Assembly: GCF_937616625.2 (NCBI RefSeq)
Contig: NC_065575.1
Location: 29,821,001-29,885,000, forward strand
Direction of reading: 5' to 3'
Source: Mercurialis annua
Lineage: Eukaryota > Streptophyta > Magnoliopsida > Malpighiales > Euphorbiaceae
Length of the DNA: 64,000 nt
In this document: positions 48,201 to 61,326 of the stretch, in pieces
Position numbering within the stretch: position 1 is the first letter of the stretch
How the letters are laid out: every line of letters starts with the position of its first letter
Translations under genes and position numbers: made by a program
The notes under the pieces: model-generated
The model's input: only the letters and a program-made list of their open reading frames with translations
What the model was told of the DNA's origin: nothing
Database searches by the model: none

Positions 48201-48680
48201 CGCTAAAAAGGTGAAAAATTTGGATTTGTTTCATAACGTTTTTGGCTTCGTAACGTTTGTAAACGTTTTGCTTAAATCGCTAAAAAAGGTGGAACGTTTG
48301 GATTTTTTTCGTAATGTTTTAAACGTTTGGATTACTTTTGTAACGTTTTAAACTTTTAGCTTAAATCGTTAAAAAGGTGAAACGTTTGGATTTGTATTAT
48401 AATGTTTGTAAACGTTTGGCTTAAATCGCTAAAAATTTGAAACGTTCGGCTTGGTTTTGTAAGGTTTTAAATGTTCAGATTAGATCGCTAAAAAGGTGAA
48501 ACGTTTGCATTTTTTTCGTAGCGGCTTAAATCGCTAAAAATGTGAAACGTTTGGATTTGTTTCGTACCGTATTAAACGTTTCGATTGGTTTTGTAACGTT
48601 TTAAACTTTTGGCTTAAATCACTAAAAAGGTAAAATATTTGGCTTTGTATCGTAATGTTTTAAACGTTTGGATTGGTTTC

Positions 48681-49520
48681 GTAACGTTTGTAAACGTTTG
48701 GCATAAATTGCTAAAAAGGGGAAACGTTTGGATTTGTTTCGTAATGTTTGTAAACGTTTGGCTTCAATCTCTAAAAAGGTGAAATGTTTGGATTTGTTTC
48801 GTAATGTTTATAAACGTTTGGCTTCAATCGCTCAAAAGGTGAAATGTTGGGATTTGTTTCGTAACGTTTGTAAACGTTTGGCTTAAATCGCTAAAAAGGG
48901 GAAACCTTTGGATTTTTTTCTTAACGTTTGTAAACGTTTGGCTTAAATCGCCAAAAAGGCGAAACGTTTGGATTTTGTTTCGTGAGGTTTTAAGCGTTTG
49001 GCTTAAATCGCTAGAAAGAGGAAACATTTGGATTTATTTGGTAACTTTAGTAAATATTTGGCTTAAATCGCTAAAAATGTGAAAAGTTTGGATTTATTTC
49101 GTAACGTTTGTAAACGTTTGGCATAAATTGCTAAAAAGGGGAAACGTTTGGATTTGTTTCGTAATGTTTGTAAACGTTTGGCTTCAATCTCTAAAAAGGT
49201 GAAATGTTTGGATTTGTTTCGTAATGTTTATAAACGTTTGGCTTCAATCGCTCAAAAGGTGAAATGTTGGGATTTGTTTCGTAACGTTTGTAAACGTTTG
49301 GCTTAAATCGCTAAAAAGGGGAAACCTTTGGATTTTTTTCTTAACGTTTGTAAACGTTTGGCTTAAATCGCCAAAAAGGCGAAACGTTTGGATTTTGTTT
49401 CGTGAGGTTTTAAGCGTTTGGCTTAAATCGCTAGAAAGAGGAAGCATTTGGATTTATTTGGTAACTTTAGTAAATATTTGGCTTAAATCGCTAAAAATGT
49501 GAAAAGTTTGGATTTATTTC
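48681..49520 (+). repeat. 420-bp (7-monomer) tandem duplication in S2
   Basis: The block beginning near GCATAAATTG occurs at 48701 and again at 49121, 420 bp apart. S1 has it once (about 20434). It is therefore a local expansion after the large duplication. Confidence 0.92.
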
Positions 49521-50054
49521 GTAATGTTTGTAAACTGTTGGCTTAAATTGCTAAAAAGGTGAAACTTTTGTAAACATTTGGCTTAAATCGCTCAAAAAGG
49601 GGATTCGTTTGGATTTGTTTCGTAACTTTTGTAAACGTTTGGTTTAAATCGCTATAAAGGTGAACGTTTTTAACGTTTTGATTTCATTCATAATGTTTTA
49701 AATGTTTGGATTTGTTTCGTAACGTTTTAATCGTTTGGATTTTTTCGTAACACTATAAACGTTTGGTTTTGTTTCGTAACGTTTGTAAACGGTTGGCTTA
49801 AATCGCTAGAAATATGAAACATTTGGATTTGTTTCTTAACCTTTGTAAATGTTTGGCTTAGTTTGGTTTTATTTCGTAATGTTTGAAGGTGAAACGTTTG
49901 GATTTGTTTCGTAACGTTTGTAAACATTTGAATTTGTTTCGTACTGTTTATAAATGTTTGGATTTGTTTCGTAACGTTATATACATTTGGATTTGTTTCG
50001 TAACGTTTGTAAATATTTTGTAAACGTTTGGGTTAAATCGCTAATAAGGGAAAA

Positions 50055-50136
50055 TGTTACGAAACAAAACCAAACGTTTACAAACTTTACGAAACAAATC
50101 CAAATGTTTCACGTTTTTAGGGATTTAAGCCAAGGA
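50055..50136 (-). repeat. Inverted satellite segment inside S2
   Basis: Counterpart of 21367-21446. It reads as the reverse complement of the monomer between forward units. Confidence 0.9.
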
Positions 50137-51386
50137 AATATGTTTGGATTGATTTCGTAACGTTTAAAACGTTTGGATTGGTTTTGTAACATTTGTTAAC
50201 GTTTGGCTTAAATCACTAAAAAGGTTTAAAATGTTTGAATTTGTTTCGTTTGCCTTAAATCCTAAAAAGGGGGAAACGTTTGGATTTGTTTCGTAATGCT
50301 TGTAAACGTTTTGGCATAAATAGCTAAAAATGTGAAACATTTGGATTTGTTTCGTAACGTTTGTAAACGTTTGGCTTAAATCACTAAAAAGGTTTAAAAC
50401 GTTTGGATTTGTTTCCTAATGTTTTAAACGTTTGGAATTGTTTCGTTTGGCTTAATCACTAAAAAGGGGAAACGTTTGGATTTGTTTCGTAACGTTTGTA
50501 AACGTTTGGCATAAATCGCTAAAAAGGTAAGACGTTTGGTTTTGTTTCGTAAAGTTTGTCAACGTTTGGCTTAAATATCTAAAAATTTGAAACGTTTAGA
50601 TTTTTCTTGTAATATTTTAAACGTTTGGTTTGATTTTGTAACATTTTTAATATTTGGTTTAAATCGCTAAAAAGGTGAAACGTATGGATTTTTTCGTACC
50701 GTTTGTAAACGTTTGGCTTAAATCGCTAAAAAGGTGAAACGTTTGGATTTGTTTCGTAACGTTTTTAACATTTGGATTGGTTGTAACGTTTTAAACTTTT
50801 GGCTTAAATCGGTAAAAAAGTGATACGTTTAGATTTGTTTCGTAACGTTTGTAAACGTTTGGCTTAAATCGCTAAAAATGAGAAATGTTTGGATTTGTTT
50901 TGTAACGTTTTAAATATTTGGCTTAAATCGCTAAAAGAGTGAAATGTTTGGATTTGTTTCGTAACATTTGTAAACGTTTGGCTTAAATCGTTAAAAAGGT
51001 CACACTGTTGGATTTGTTTTGTAACGTTTGTAAACTTTTGGCTTAAATCGCTAAAAAGGGGAAACGTTTGGTTTTGTTTCATAATGTTTACGGACGTTTG
51101 GCATAAATTTCTAAAAAGGTGAAACGTTTGGATTTCTTTCGTAAGGTTTGTAAACGTTTGGCTTAGATCGCTAAAAATGTGAAACGTTTAGTTTTGTTCC
51201 GTAACGTTTGTAAACGTATGGCTTAAATCCCTAAAAAAGTAAAACGTCTTGATTGGTTTCGTAACGTTTGTAAATGTTTGGCTTATATCGCTAAAAAGAT
51301 GAAACGTTTGGATTTTTTTCGTAACATCTTAATTCTTTGGATTGGTTTTGTAACGTTTGTAAACGTTTGGCTTCAATCACTTAAAG

Positions 51387-51510
51387 TGTAATACCTCGTA
51401 TTTTTACGGGTTGTTCCGATGATTTTTTTGATGTGTTCTGGTTTGGTCTTTGGTGGTTTGGTTCCTTGAAACCATGGTTTGGTTTGCATAATCGCTTCAA
51501 TCACTAAAAG
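51387..51510 (+). repeat. Tandem-duplicated 5' end of LTR B, copy 2
   Basis: Same 124-bp structure as 22700-22823, directly preceding the full LTR B. Confidence 0.88.
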
Positions 51511-54380
51511 TGTAATACCTCGTATTTTTACGGGTTGTTCCGATGATTTTTTCGATGTGTTCTGGTTTGGTCTTTGGTGGTTTGGTTCCTTGAAACCATG
51601 ATTTGGTTTGCATAACCTTTGGTGTGTTGTTTTGATTAGGTTATGGGCTTTATCGAATGAGTGTTTATGTGTTTTCTAGATGTGACATGCTTTAGTAAAA
51701 TATCCATATCTCCCTAATGCACCGTTGGATGAGGCTCCATTTTGGATATGTCGTTCCTGAGAGAATTTGCTAAAAACTGGTCGGTTTGGAACTTTTTCTT
51801 TCTGTCGCGGGTGCGACATATGGAGGTCGTGGGCGCGACATATGGAGGTCGCGGGCGAGACATATGGAGGTCGCTGGCGCAACATTTGTCGCGGGCGCGA
51901 CGTGTCCGTATCTTGGGCGCGACGCGACATTGTAGGGTTCGCTGTTTTTGTATAAATAGGATTTTAACTCGATTTCTTCAGCCCCTTTTCACCCTCTCAA
52001 ACCTAGAACGACCCGTTACTCAAATAAACTCAATTTCTATCATTCCTTTATGATTCATGCTGGTTTTTAACAATTATTTGGTGATTGATTATCCGTTTGG
52101 CGGAATCTACGCAATTCCTTCTTCGTATGATTCGTTGGTGTGATTTGTGACTTCATTATTTAGGTCCAGACCCTTAACCTAGGGTTTATTATCTTTATTA
52201 TCATATTCTTCATCACTCTAAGGTATTGTCTTCATCCCTTTTGTATTGGGTTATTGTTGTTGATGTGTTATGCGTAGAATTGCATGATTTAGGGTGTTTT
52301 GAGGATTGAAACATTATGTTTGATGGTCCGAGTTTTATGATCGGATATATGTGTTTAGATTGGAGTTTAGTATGATTATTTTCTGATGTGTAATAATTGG
52401 AATTGGTTTGGCATTGTTTAAGCGATGATTATGCGTTTTCAAGATTTTTGCGTTATGGATTCGCTTAGCGGTTTGTATATTATGTTAAATCTGATTTGGC
52501 ATGATATTTTTATCTTTCTCACCTATATCTACTGATCTAAATAGTTTGTATTGGAATTTGGGATTTGAAATTAAGTTATGTAAAATCTCTACAATTCGCG
52601 AAATTGTCAATTTTATGAAAGTTAAACGCTATGATTGCAAAATGGTTTTCAAATGATGTACCTACTAATATAATATATTCTAAGTGATGTTTTAAAGTTT
52701 TTAAATCAATAGTAACATACTTTGGTTCATCGATTATTGGTTTTGAGTCGTTTGGCTAGTTTAGGCAATTTTCGGCAAAATTGCCATATTTGATTATTTG
52801 AGTGCTTTGGCTTAATTTTGGTTTTGATCAAATTGTTAATGGCTGGAAATTTTGTTTATAAAATGGTTCGAATATGTTTAAAGGATGGTAGTCTTATTCT
52901 AGGTTGTGGTTAACATTGGTTAAATGAGATATAAGGCATGTAAGGTTTATATGGTTTGTTATGAGCTGATTAAATTATTTAGTTTCAAGTTGCTACTTGA
53001 AAGATGTTGAATCTTGTTGATTCCATTTAAGGTGATATATTCAAGTGTACCCCGGGTGTTACTTGCCAAGTGTTCTAAATTGTATCGTGGCATTATTAAG
53101 TTAGGGTATGAGTTCTTATTTAAAATAACGTTGGTTTCATTTGAGGTTTGATTTAAGACTTTGGTTTTCACTTTGGTTTATGGTTAAGTAGGGGTAGACG
53201 TCTGTCGCCCGACATGTGATGTTGAGCTATACTGCAGTAAGGCTAACACACTACTTTGGGAACTGTTATTGTTTTGAAAAGACTATTTAAGTATTTAAGA
53301 CTTTGGTTTCGTTTTCAAAAATAAGAACTCACCTAAGCTTAATTTGCCTAACTTTGTTATTTGGTTTGAATGAAATACTTTGGATATACTTTATTTGTAC
53401 TTTGGTTGATTCTTTGGTTGTGTTTTGAAATGCTAGTCCTATGTGGAGTCTAGTATTCTTAGAGTTAGGGGTTGTTCGGGTTTTAACTTGTATAATGTTT
53501 TAGACCCGTCAACTGCTCGTGCTTCGGAGTCTACGCAGGGTTAGCTGTTTGCCAAGATTCATGTGGATAAGCAAGCAGTGAGTTTGTAGTGTTATTTACC
53601 GCTTTATTAAGTACCGCACATTATTTTAGTATATCAAATGTCTGAGGACTGTTTTAAGGATTATGGATCTGGATTGAAACGAGCTACTCGATAGGCTTGT
53701 ATCGAGATTGTGTGCACCGGTAAGTACTTTCGGATTGGCTGACCAATGTCTAGCCTACTTTGGGAATCGATGAGGATTTGTTCCCATCTACTTTGGGTTA
53801 AATACTTTGGAATTTCATTTCAATACTGTTTTTTCTATAATCAAATATATATATCTTAGTATAAAAGGATTTGTTTTAAGGGTTTTAAACTTAATAAATG
53901 TAAATAGCATTATGAACTCATCTCAGTATATCTGACCACGTTGTTTTCCAAACTTTCCAGGCTTATTATTTTTGAGAGCGTTGGTCATCTCCGATCTTTT
54001 GATTCCTCGAAGGTCTTTTTTTAGGTTATCAGACTAGTCAACTGTTTTACTTCTGAGACCGCAGTAGAACTAGTTGTCTCTATCATTGTACTTTGGTTTG
54101 TCGTAGTGGTACGACTTTTATATTATTATACTTTGGTATGTTACATTGGATTATTTATTATGTGAGGCATGTTTCATAGTTTTGAATTGGTATTAAGTAA
54201 TTATATTAGAACTGCTGTATAAGTTGTTAGACTTAGGCTGAAATCTCGGTTGCCCCAGAGCATTGGTTTTCTTGCAGTTTACGTTGAATATAAGGTTTTC
54301 CGCGAGGCTTGCTACGGGTTTCGGTACGACCATACCCATACCCTAGCGCCGGTTGCGATCCATGAAATTGGGTCGTGACA
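51511..54380 (+). mobile_element. LTR B copy 2, uninterrupted
   Basis: A full 2870-bp LTR from TGTAATACC to GGTCGTGACA. The site where element C lies in copy 1 is intact here, with a single CATAA at 51611-51615. GC-rich repeats run from 51804 to about 51930, and TATAAATA is at 51951-51958. Overlapping frames at 51676-52053 come from the GC repeat. Confidence 0.92.
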
Positions 54381-54927
54381 AAGTTGGTATCAGAGCTTTA
54401 GTTTATAACTAAGGCCAGATTTTTGCATGTTATGTGTTTATCGCTTTAAGGCATGTTAAGTGTTGTTGTTGTGTCATAGGATCTACTGCAGAATTAGGAT
54501 TCAAGTCTTGTCTTTTGAAACGTCATCATTTGTTTTCAAAACTTTCTACCTTCATCTATAGGGATGTTGAGTGTCGGTCTTATGTGTTATTGATGCTTTG
54601 CTTTAGAATGTTTACCGCTTATACATTGGGTGATTGTTGGCTGTGGTGCCATATATGAGCTATACTTTGAGTAATTTTTGTTGGTTGTTGTGCCATATAT
54701 GAGATATACTTTGGGTGATGTTTTGTTGGCTTTTGTACCTTATATGGTGTTTACTTCGAGTGACGTTTTGGTTGGCTGTTGTGCCTTATATGGTGTTTAC
54801 TTCGGGTGATGCTTTGTAGGATGTTGTTCCTTATATGATTTTACCTTGGGTGATTAGTTCTTGGCTTTTACGCCTTGGATGATTTTGATTATAATTGGAT
54901 TGTTTTCACCTTGTTGGTGAGTATAGT
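54381..54927 (+). other. Element B leader, copy 2, with primer site
   Basis: The primer site TGGTATCAGAGC at 54385-54396 is perfect here. The imperfect 45-bp leader repeats (about 54635-54855) number about five, one more than in copy 1. A frame at 54434-54658 runs into these repeats and has no recognised domain. Confidence 0.82.
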
Positions 54928-57543
54928 TGTAACACCCCGCATTTTTCTAACTTGTTCCGTTAAGCCTAAACGGTACCTTGGGTTCGTTTGAGTGGTTCGA
55001 CCACTTAGATTCCCGTTTCGAAGGTTCGGAACCTTTTAAAATGTGTTTTAACATTTATTAGAAGTAATCTCGGAGTTTGAAACGTTTTCAATTTCAATTT
55101 CAAAATCTCAAATTTTCATCGGAGGCAGTAGCATTTTGCGGGCGCGACATGCATGAATCACGGGCGCGATTCATGTATCGCGGGCGCGATATAGGTGTAG
55201 CGGGCGCGACGCATGTACTGTTCAGTTCACTGATTTCTATTTAAACTCACCTAATTCGACCTAATCTGATTTTGCACTTTCTCTAAAACCCTAAAACGGC
55301 TGTAGCATTTCTCTTAGTCATTTTCTATCATCCCTAATCCTATTTCCATCGATTGTAAGTATTTCTAATCCTCTCCTTATGGTTTAATCCATTGATTATC
55401 ATATTTATCAATTATAAATTCATTAGCTATCGTATGAATTGGTTGTAGGCTGATTGTGGATCAATATTTTTCTGAGTTTTCTCTTGATTGTTGTTCTTAG
55501 TCCATCTCAAGAGGTTAGTGGCTTAAATCCCTTGTTTTGATTTGTAGAGATTGCTATATATTCAATTGCTTCGATAGCTTGGGTGGTTTGATTGTAATTT
55601 ATGTGTTTCTTGAATTATAAATTCTGGAAATCTTAATTTGATGTTATATTAGTCTCTTGAATTTTATTTGTACTTTGGGTGATTTGGTTTTAATGTTACA
55701 ATTGATAGACTTATCGAATTGCTAAATATTTTGGGTTATAAACTGTTTTTGATGGTTATTTAAAAATCTGGAAATTTCTTAAAAGCTAATCTTAGGTTGT
55801 TTAGACATCAAACGTACATTGGGTGTGTTGGGGGAATCTTGTGATTGGATTTTAGTATCGTTTGATTAATGCTTTTGAGATAAAATTATGCTTTAAGATT
55901 AAAGTAAAATCTGGAAATTTCAAAGTAATGGATCATAGGGTATTAGATGCTAAACAATACATTGGGTAATTTTGAGAAAACATTTTTTAATTAAACTCGG
56001 TTTCGAACTTATTACTAAGGGCTGGAAATTGTTTAGAAGATGGATTAAAACTTGTTAAAAGTATGTTAGATTATCTTAGGATGTGGTTTGACTTGAATTA
56101 AATAATATGAGGCATACAAGGCGTTATATGTCATGTAGGGTTTCGGTTGAACTATTTTAGCTTCAAGATGATACTTAAAAGGTGTTGAATCTTATTGATT
56201 CTATTTGAGGTGACATAATTAAATGTACTTAGGGTGCTACTTGCTAAGTGTTAGCAAGCTTTATTGTTTATGGCATTATTAAGTTACGGTGTGAGTTCTT
56301 ATTTAAAGTACTTTGATTTCATTTAAGGTTTGATTAAAGACTTTGGTTTTAAACTTGGTTTATGGATGGGTCGGGTTAGACGTGGTCTCCCCACATGTTG
56401 TGTTGAGCTATACTGCAGTAAGGCTAACAACACTACTTTGGGAACTGTAATCGTTTTAAAAGGACTATATATGTATTTAAGTACTTTGGTTTCGTTTTAA
56501 AAGATAAGAACTCACCTAAGCTTAATTTGCCTTATTTGTTATTTGGTTGTGCAGATAATTGGTTGTATTTTAGTTACCTTGTTTGAATCTTTGGTTGCGT
56601 TGTGAAATGCTAGTCCTATGTGGAGTCTAGTATTCTTAGAGTTAGGGGTTGTTCAGATTTTGACTTCTATAATGTTTTAGACCCGTCAACTGCTCGTGCT
56701 TCGGAGTCCACGTTGGGTTAGCTGTTTGCCAAGATTCACGTGGACAAGCAAGCAGTGAGTTTGTAGTGTTATTTACCGCTTTATTAAGTACCGCATATTA
56801 TTTTAGTATATCAAATGTCTGAGAACTGTTTTAAGGATTATGGATCTGGATTGAAACGAGCTACTCGATAGGCTTGTATCGAGATTGTGTGCACCGGTAA
56901 GTACTTTCGGATTGGCTGACCAATGTCTAGCCTACTTTGGGAATCGATGAGGATTTGTTCCCATCTACTTTGGGTTAAATACTTTGGGATTTCATTTCAA
57001 TATTGTTTTTTCTATAATCAAATATATATATCTTAGTATAAAAGGATTTGTTTTAAGGGTTTTAAACTTAATAAATGTAAATAGCATTATGAACTCATCT
57101 CAGTATATCTGACCACGTTGTTTTCCAAACTTTTTTGAGAGCGTTGGTCATCTCCGATCTTTTGATTCCTCGAAGGTCTTTTTTTAGGTTATCAGACTAG
57201 TCAACTGTTTTACTTCTTAGACCGCAGTAGAACTAGTTGTCTCTATCATTGTACTTTGGTTTGTCGTAGTGGTACGACTTTTATATTATTATACTTTGGT
57301 ATGTTACATTGGATTATTTATTATGTGAGGCATGTTTCATAGTTTTGAATTGGTATTAAGTAATTATATTAGAACTGCTGTATAAGTTGTTAGACTTAGG
57401 CTGAAATCTCGGTTGCCCCAGAGCATTGGTTTTCTTGAAGTTTATGTTGAATATAAGGTTTTCCGCGAGGCTTGCTACGGGTTTCGGTACGACCATACCC
57501 ATACCCTAGAGCCGGTCGCGATCCATGAAATTGGGTCGTGACA
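54928..57543 (+). mobile_element. Solo LTR, family A, copy 2
   Basis: Counterpart of 32395-35021, 2616 bp, ending in CA. The same ATAGT/GTAGT flanks are present (54923-54927, 57544-57548). A small deletion near 57128 removes bases present in copy 1 after CCAAACTTT. Confidence 0.9.
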
Positions 57544-58134
57544 GTAGTTTGGTTTTGCTGTGTTGTTGGGTGCTAAATAGGTTGGCACGTACTATGATAT
57601 GTTAGGCGTATGCTTTATGTGGTTCTTAAAGGATTATTTTTTGATGAATCTTTAAGCATGGTTTGTGGCTTTATGATTGTTTGACCACACGTTGGTTTTA
57701 TAATTACTATTGAGAAAATTGTCTAAATTTGATTTGTATTTTGACATAAGAGCCAGATGACTGGTATGGTCATCATACTTTAAAAATATGATTTTAATTA
57801 CTTTTCAAGTTAAATGGATTTCTCGTTAAGCTTAGTGGGAGTTTATTGTCGCATAAGAGATTTTATAATGGTTATCGGCTTAAATTGTTATGCTAGTATC
57901 ATATCATTTGGTGGATTGCAAGTATGGAGTTTGATAAATATTTTGAGGCTATCGAGTCCACATCTCACAGTGGGTAATGTCTAGCAAATGTTTTATCAGA
58001 AAATTGATTTCAAACGTTAATTTGTTAAACGTATTTGAAATGTTTTTATCACGTGATTGTGCCCAGACATATCATGAACATGCATTTTTGTATGTCACGA
58101 ATAGGAAATTGCGTTGAGCACTGAGTATGTGTAA
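57544..58134 (+). other. Unassigned retroelement-like sequence, copy 2, shortened
   Basis: It matches 35022-35304 and 36479-36779. The join at about 57826 lacks the 1174 bp found in copy 1. No coding signal is visible. Confidence 0.55.
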
Positions 58135-58696
58135 CCCAATCGAAACTAGAAGGGGGAGGGGGGGTTGAATAGTTGCCACTAAAACTTTTTACGGATTAAG
58201 AATTGATTGCAACTAATCTAATGGAGGTTGAGAAGGAAGAACACACAAGATTTATAGTGGTTCGGTGATTAACACATTCACCTACATCCACTTCCCTCAA
58301 ACTAGAGGTTTCCACTAAACTTAGAGTTTTTACAAGTTCACTCATAACTTAAGTTTTCAAAGGCTCAACACAAACCAACAACTCACAACAACAACCTATA
58401 GTTTTTCTAGGAAAAATTACAAACCAAAAAACAACAAGAATTTCTAGGGTTCACTCTTAAACCAACAAATTAAAAGCTTTTTCATACAAAATTTGAAGAT
58501 TGCTTGAGAGGTTTGAAAGCTTTTGTTGTCCACCCTTTTCCATACACAATAGTATGATATATATAGGCCTCCAAACAATTCTTCCCGTTACTCTTTTTGT
58601 GTGAAGCAAAAGAGTAACAAATCAGCTTTTTGAAATAAACTTGTCAGACAACGTTCGCGCCCGCCAACTATGGTTCGCGCCCGCGAACGGCTCCTT
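58135..58696 (-). mobile_element. Minus-strand LTR fragment, copy 2
   Basis: Counterpart of 36780-37345. The TATA run is at 58558-58565 on the minus strand, with GC-rich repeats just upstream (about 58651-58689). The G-run is shorter and interrupted by an A. It ends where the E2 5' LTR begins. Confidence 0.45.
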
Positions 58697-61310
58697 TGTA
58701 ACATCCCTCATTTTTCTAACTTGTTTCGTTAAGCCTAAACGGTACCTTGGGTTCGTTTGAGTGGTCCGACCACTTAGATTCGCATTTCGAAGGTTCCAAA
58801 CCTTTTAAAATGTGTTTTAAGATGTATTAGAAGTAATTTCAGAGTTTGAAACGTTTTCGATTTCAATTTCAAAATCTCAAATTTTCATCGGAAGCAGTAG
58901 TATTTCACGGGCGCGACATGCATGAATCACGGGCGCGATTCATGTTTCGCGGGCGCGAAGGAGGTGTAGCGGGCGCGACGCGTGCACTTTGCAGTTCGCT
59001 GATTTCTATTTAAACTCACCTTAACTCGACCTAAAAGAGATTTTAAACACTTTTAACTTCTCTAAAAACCCTAATTCGGCTGAGGCTCTATCTTAGGTCA
59101 TTCCTCCATCATTTCATCTCAATTTTGATTCTTGGTAAGTTTTCCTAATCAATCCCTTATAATTTCATCTATAGTTCATCAACTCTAGGAGTTCTAAATC
59201 CTATAGCCTATATGTGTGTTATTGTAGGCTGATTTGGTTTGGTTGATTAAGTTTTATTGCTATTAGCCTAATCAAGAGGTATGTGGTTCAATTTCCTTGT
59301 TTTGATTTGTAGAGATTGCTATATACGCAATTGTTTCGATACCTTTGGTGATTTGATTATATTTTTTGTTTTGTATTAATCTAAAATTTGTAAACAATCT
59401 TGCTATGTCGTTTTTAGTTTGTGTTTGGTGTTTGTTTCTTGGGTGGATGAGTGTAATCGTTATAATTTAAAGACTAATCAAATTGTGGGATTTGTGATGG
59501 AGTATTCTGTTTTTATGATTAAACTAAATCTGGAAATTTCAAAGAAATGGATCATAGAGTATTAGGTGATAAACAATACATTGGGTGGCTTTGAGAAATC
59601 GTTTAATTGGAACAGTGTATCGTTTGGTTATCTTTTTTGAATTTAAATTCTGTTTTGAACTTATTACTAAAAGCTGGAATTGTTCTTGATAATTAAAAGG
59701 GTTGTTAGATAACCACTCCTACCTTGGGTGATTTAAGATAAATTGACCAAAGCTAAATCATAGATTAATTAAGGTCTTACAAAGGTTAAATTCGCTATTT
59801 TGAATAAGCAACTTTGCTGGAAACTATTTTTAATATGGTTTAAAACTTGTTAAAGGAATGCTAGTTCATCTTAGGTTGTGGTTTAATGTAAATTGAGTAA
59901 TATAAAACATACAAGGTGTTATATGTCATGTAGGGTTTCAGTTGAACTATTTTAGCTTCAAGTTAATACTTGAAAGGTGCTTAATCTTATTGATTCTATT
60001 TGAGATGACATAATTAAATGTACTTGGGGTGCTACTTGCTAAGTGTTAGCAAGCTTAATTGTTTATGGCATTATTAAGTTATGGTGTGAGTTCTTATTTA
60101 AAATTGACTTTGGTTTCATTTTAGGTTTGATTAAAGACTTTGGTTTTAAACTTGGTTTATGGATGGGTCGGGTTAGACGTGGTCTCCTGACATGTTGTGC
60201 TGAGCTATACTGCAGTAAGGCTAACACACTACTTTGGGAACTGTAATTGTTTTGTAAAGATTATTTAAGTATTTAAGTACTTTGGTTTCGTTTTAAAAGA
60301 TAAGAACTCACCTAAGCTTAACTTGCCTTATTTGTTAATTAGTTATATGGATACTTGGTGGTATTTTGATTACCTTGTTTGAATCTTTGGTTGTGTTGTG
60401 AAATGCTAGTCCTATGTGGAGTCTAGTATTCTTAGAGTTAGGGGTTGTTCGGATTTTGACTTATATAATGTTTTAGACCCATCGACTGCTCGTGCTTCGG
60501 AGTCTACGCAGGGTTAGCTGTTTGCCAAGATTCACGTGGACAAGAAAGTAGTGAGTTTGTAGTGTTACCGCACATTATTATAGTATTTCAAATGTTTGTG
60601 AACTGTTTTAAGGATTATGGATCTGGATTGAAACGAGCTACTCGATAGACTAGTATCGAGACTGTGTGCACCGATAAGTACTTTGGAATTGGTTGACCAA
60701 TGTCTGGCCTACTTTTGAATCGATGAGGATTTGTTCCCATCTACTTTGGGATTTCATTTCAATACTGTTTTCCATAATCAAGTATATATATTAGTAGAAA
60801 AGGATTTGTTTTAAGGGTTTTAAACTTAATAAATGTAAATAGCATTATAAACTCATCTCAGTATATCTGACCCCGTTGTTTTCCAAACTTCCCAGGTTTA
60901 TGATTTTGAGAGCGTTGGTCATCTCCGATCTTTTGATTCCTCGGAGGTCTTTTTATGTTATCAGACTAGTTACTGTTTTACTTCTTAGACCGCAGTAGAA
61001 CTAGTTGTCTCTATTATTGTACTTTGTTTTGTCGTAGTGGTACGACTTTTATATTATTATACTTTGGTATCTTACATTGGATTATTTATTATATGAGGCA
61101 CGTTTCATAGTTTCGAATCGCTATTAAGTAGTTATATTAGAACTGCTATATAAGTTGTTAGACTTAGGCTGAAGTCTCGGTTGCCCCGAGCATTGGTTTT
61201 CTTGCAGGTTATATTGAATAAAAGATTTTCCGCGAGGCTTGCTACGAGTTTCGGTACGACCATACCCATACCCTAGCGCCAGTCGCGATCCATGAAATTC
61301 GGTCGTGACA
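58697..61310 (+). mobile_element. E2 5' LTR (family A)
   Basis: A 2614-bp LTR from TGTAACATCCC to GGTCGTGACA. GC-rich repeats precede TATTTAAA (59007-59014). Of the five A LTRs it is most like 37346-39977. A small frame at 60043-60246 recurs at 38693-38896 but lies in the LTR and is not credible as a gene. Confidence 0.93.
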
Positions 61311-61314
61311 AAGT

Positions 61315-61326
61315 TGGTATCAGAGC
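61315..61326 (+). other. E2 primer-binding site, initiator tRNA-Met
   Basis: A perfect TGGTATCAGAGC four bases after the 5' LTR. It shows plus orientation and an intact priming site. Confidence 0.93.

Larger units (their letters stand above)
45284..51386 (+). repeat. 60-bp satellite array S2
   Basis: The second copy of S1 (17041-22699), with the same order of variant monomers and only three mismatches in the first ~170 bp compared by eye. It is longer mainly because of a 420-bp duplication at 48681-49520. Stop-poor minus frames (for example 47642-48022 and 50864-51082) follow the 20-residue pattern of the satellite. Confidence 0.95.
43747..61310 (+). repeat. Large direct duplication, copy 2
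   Basis: It matches 15511-39977 without element C. It has a 420-bp satellite expansion and a 1174-bp deletion relative to copy 1. Its last LTR is followed by E2 gag-pol, whereas the last LTR of copy 1 is followed by satellite. Confidence 0.9.
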
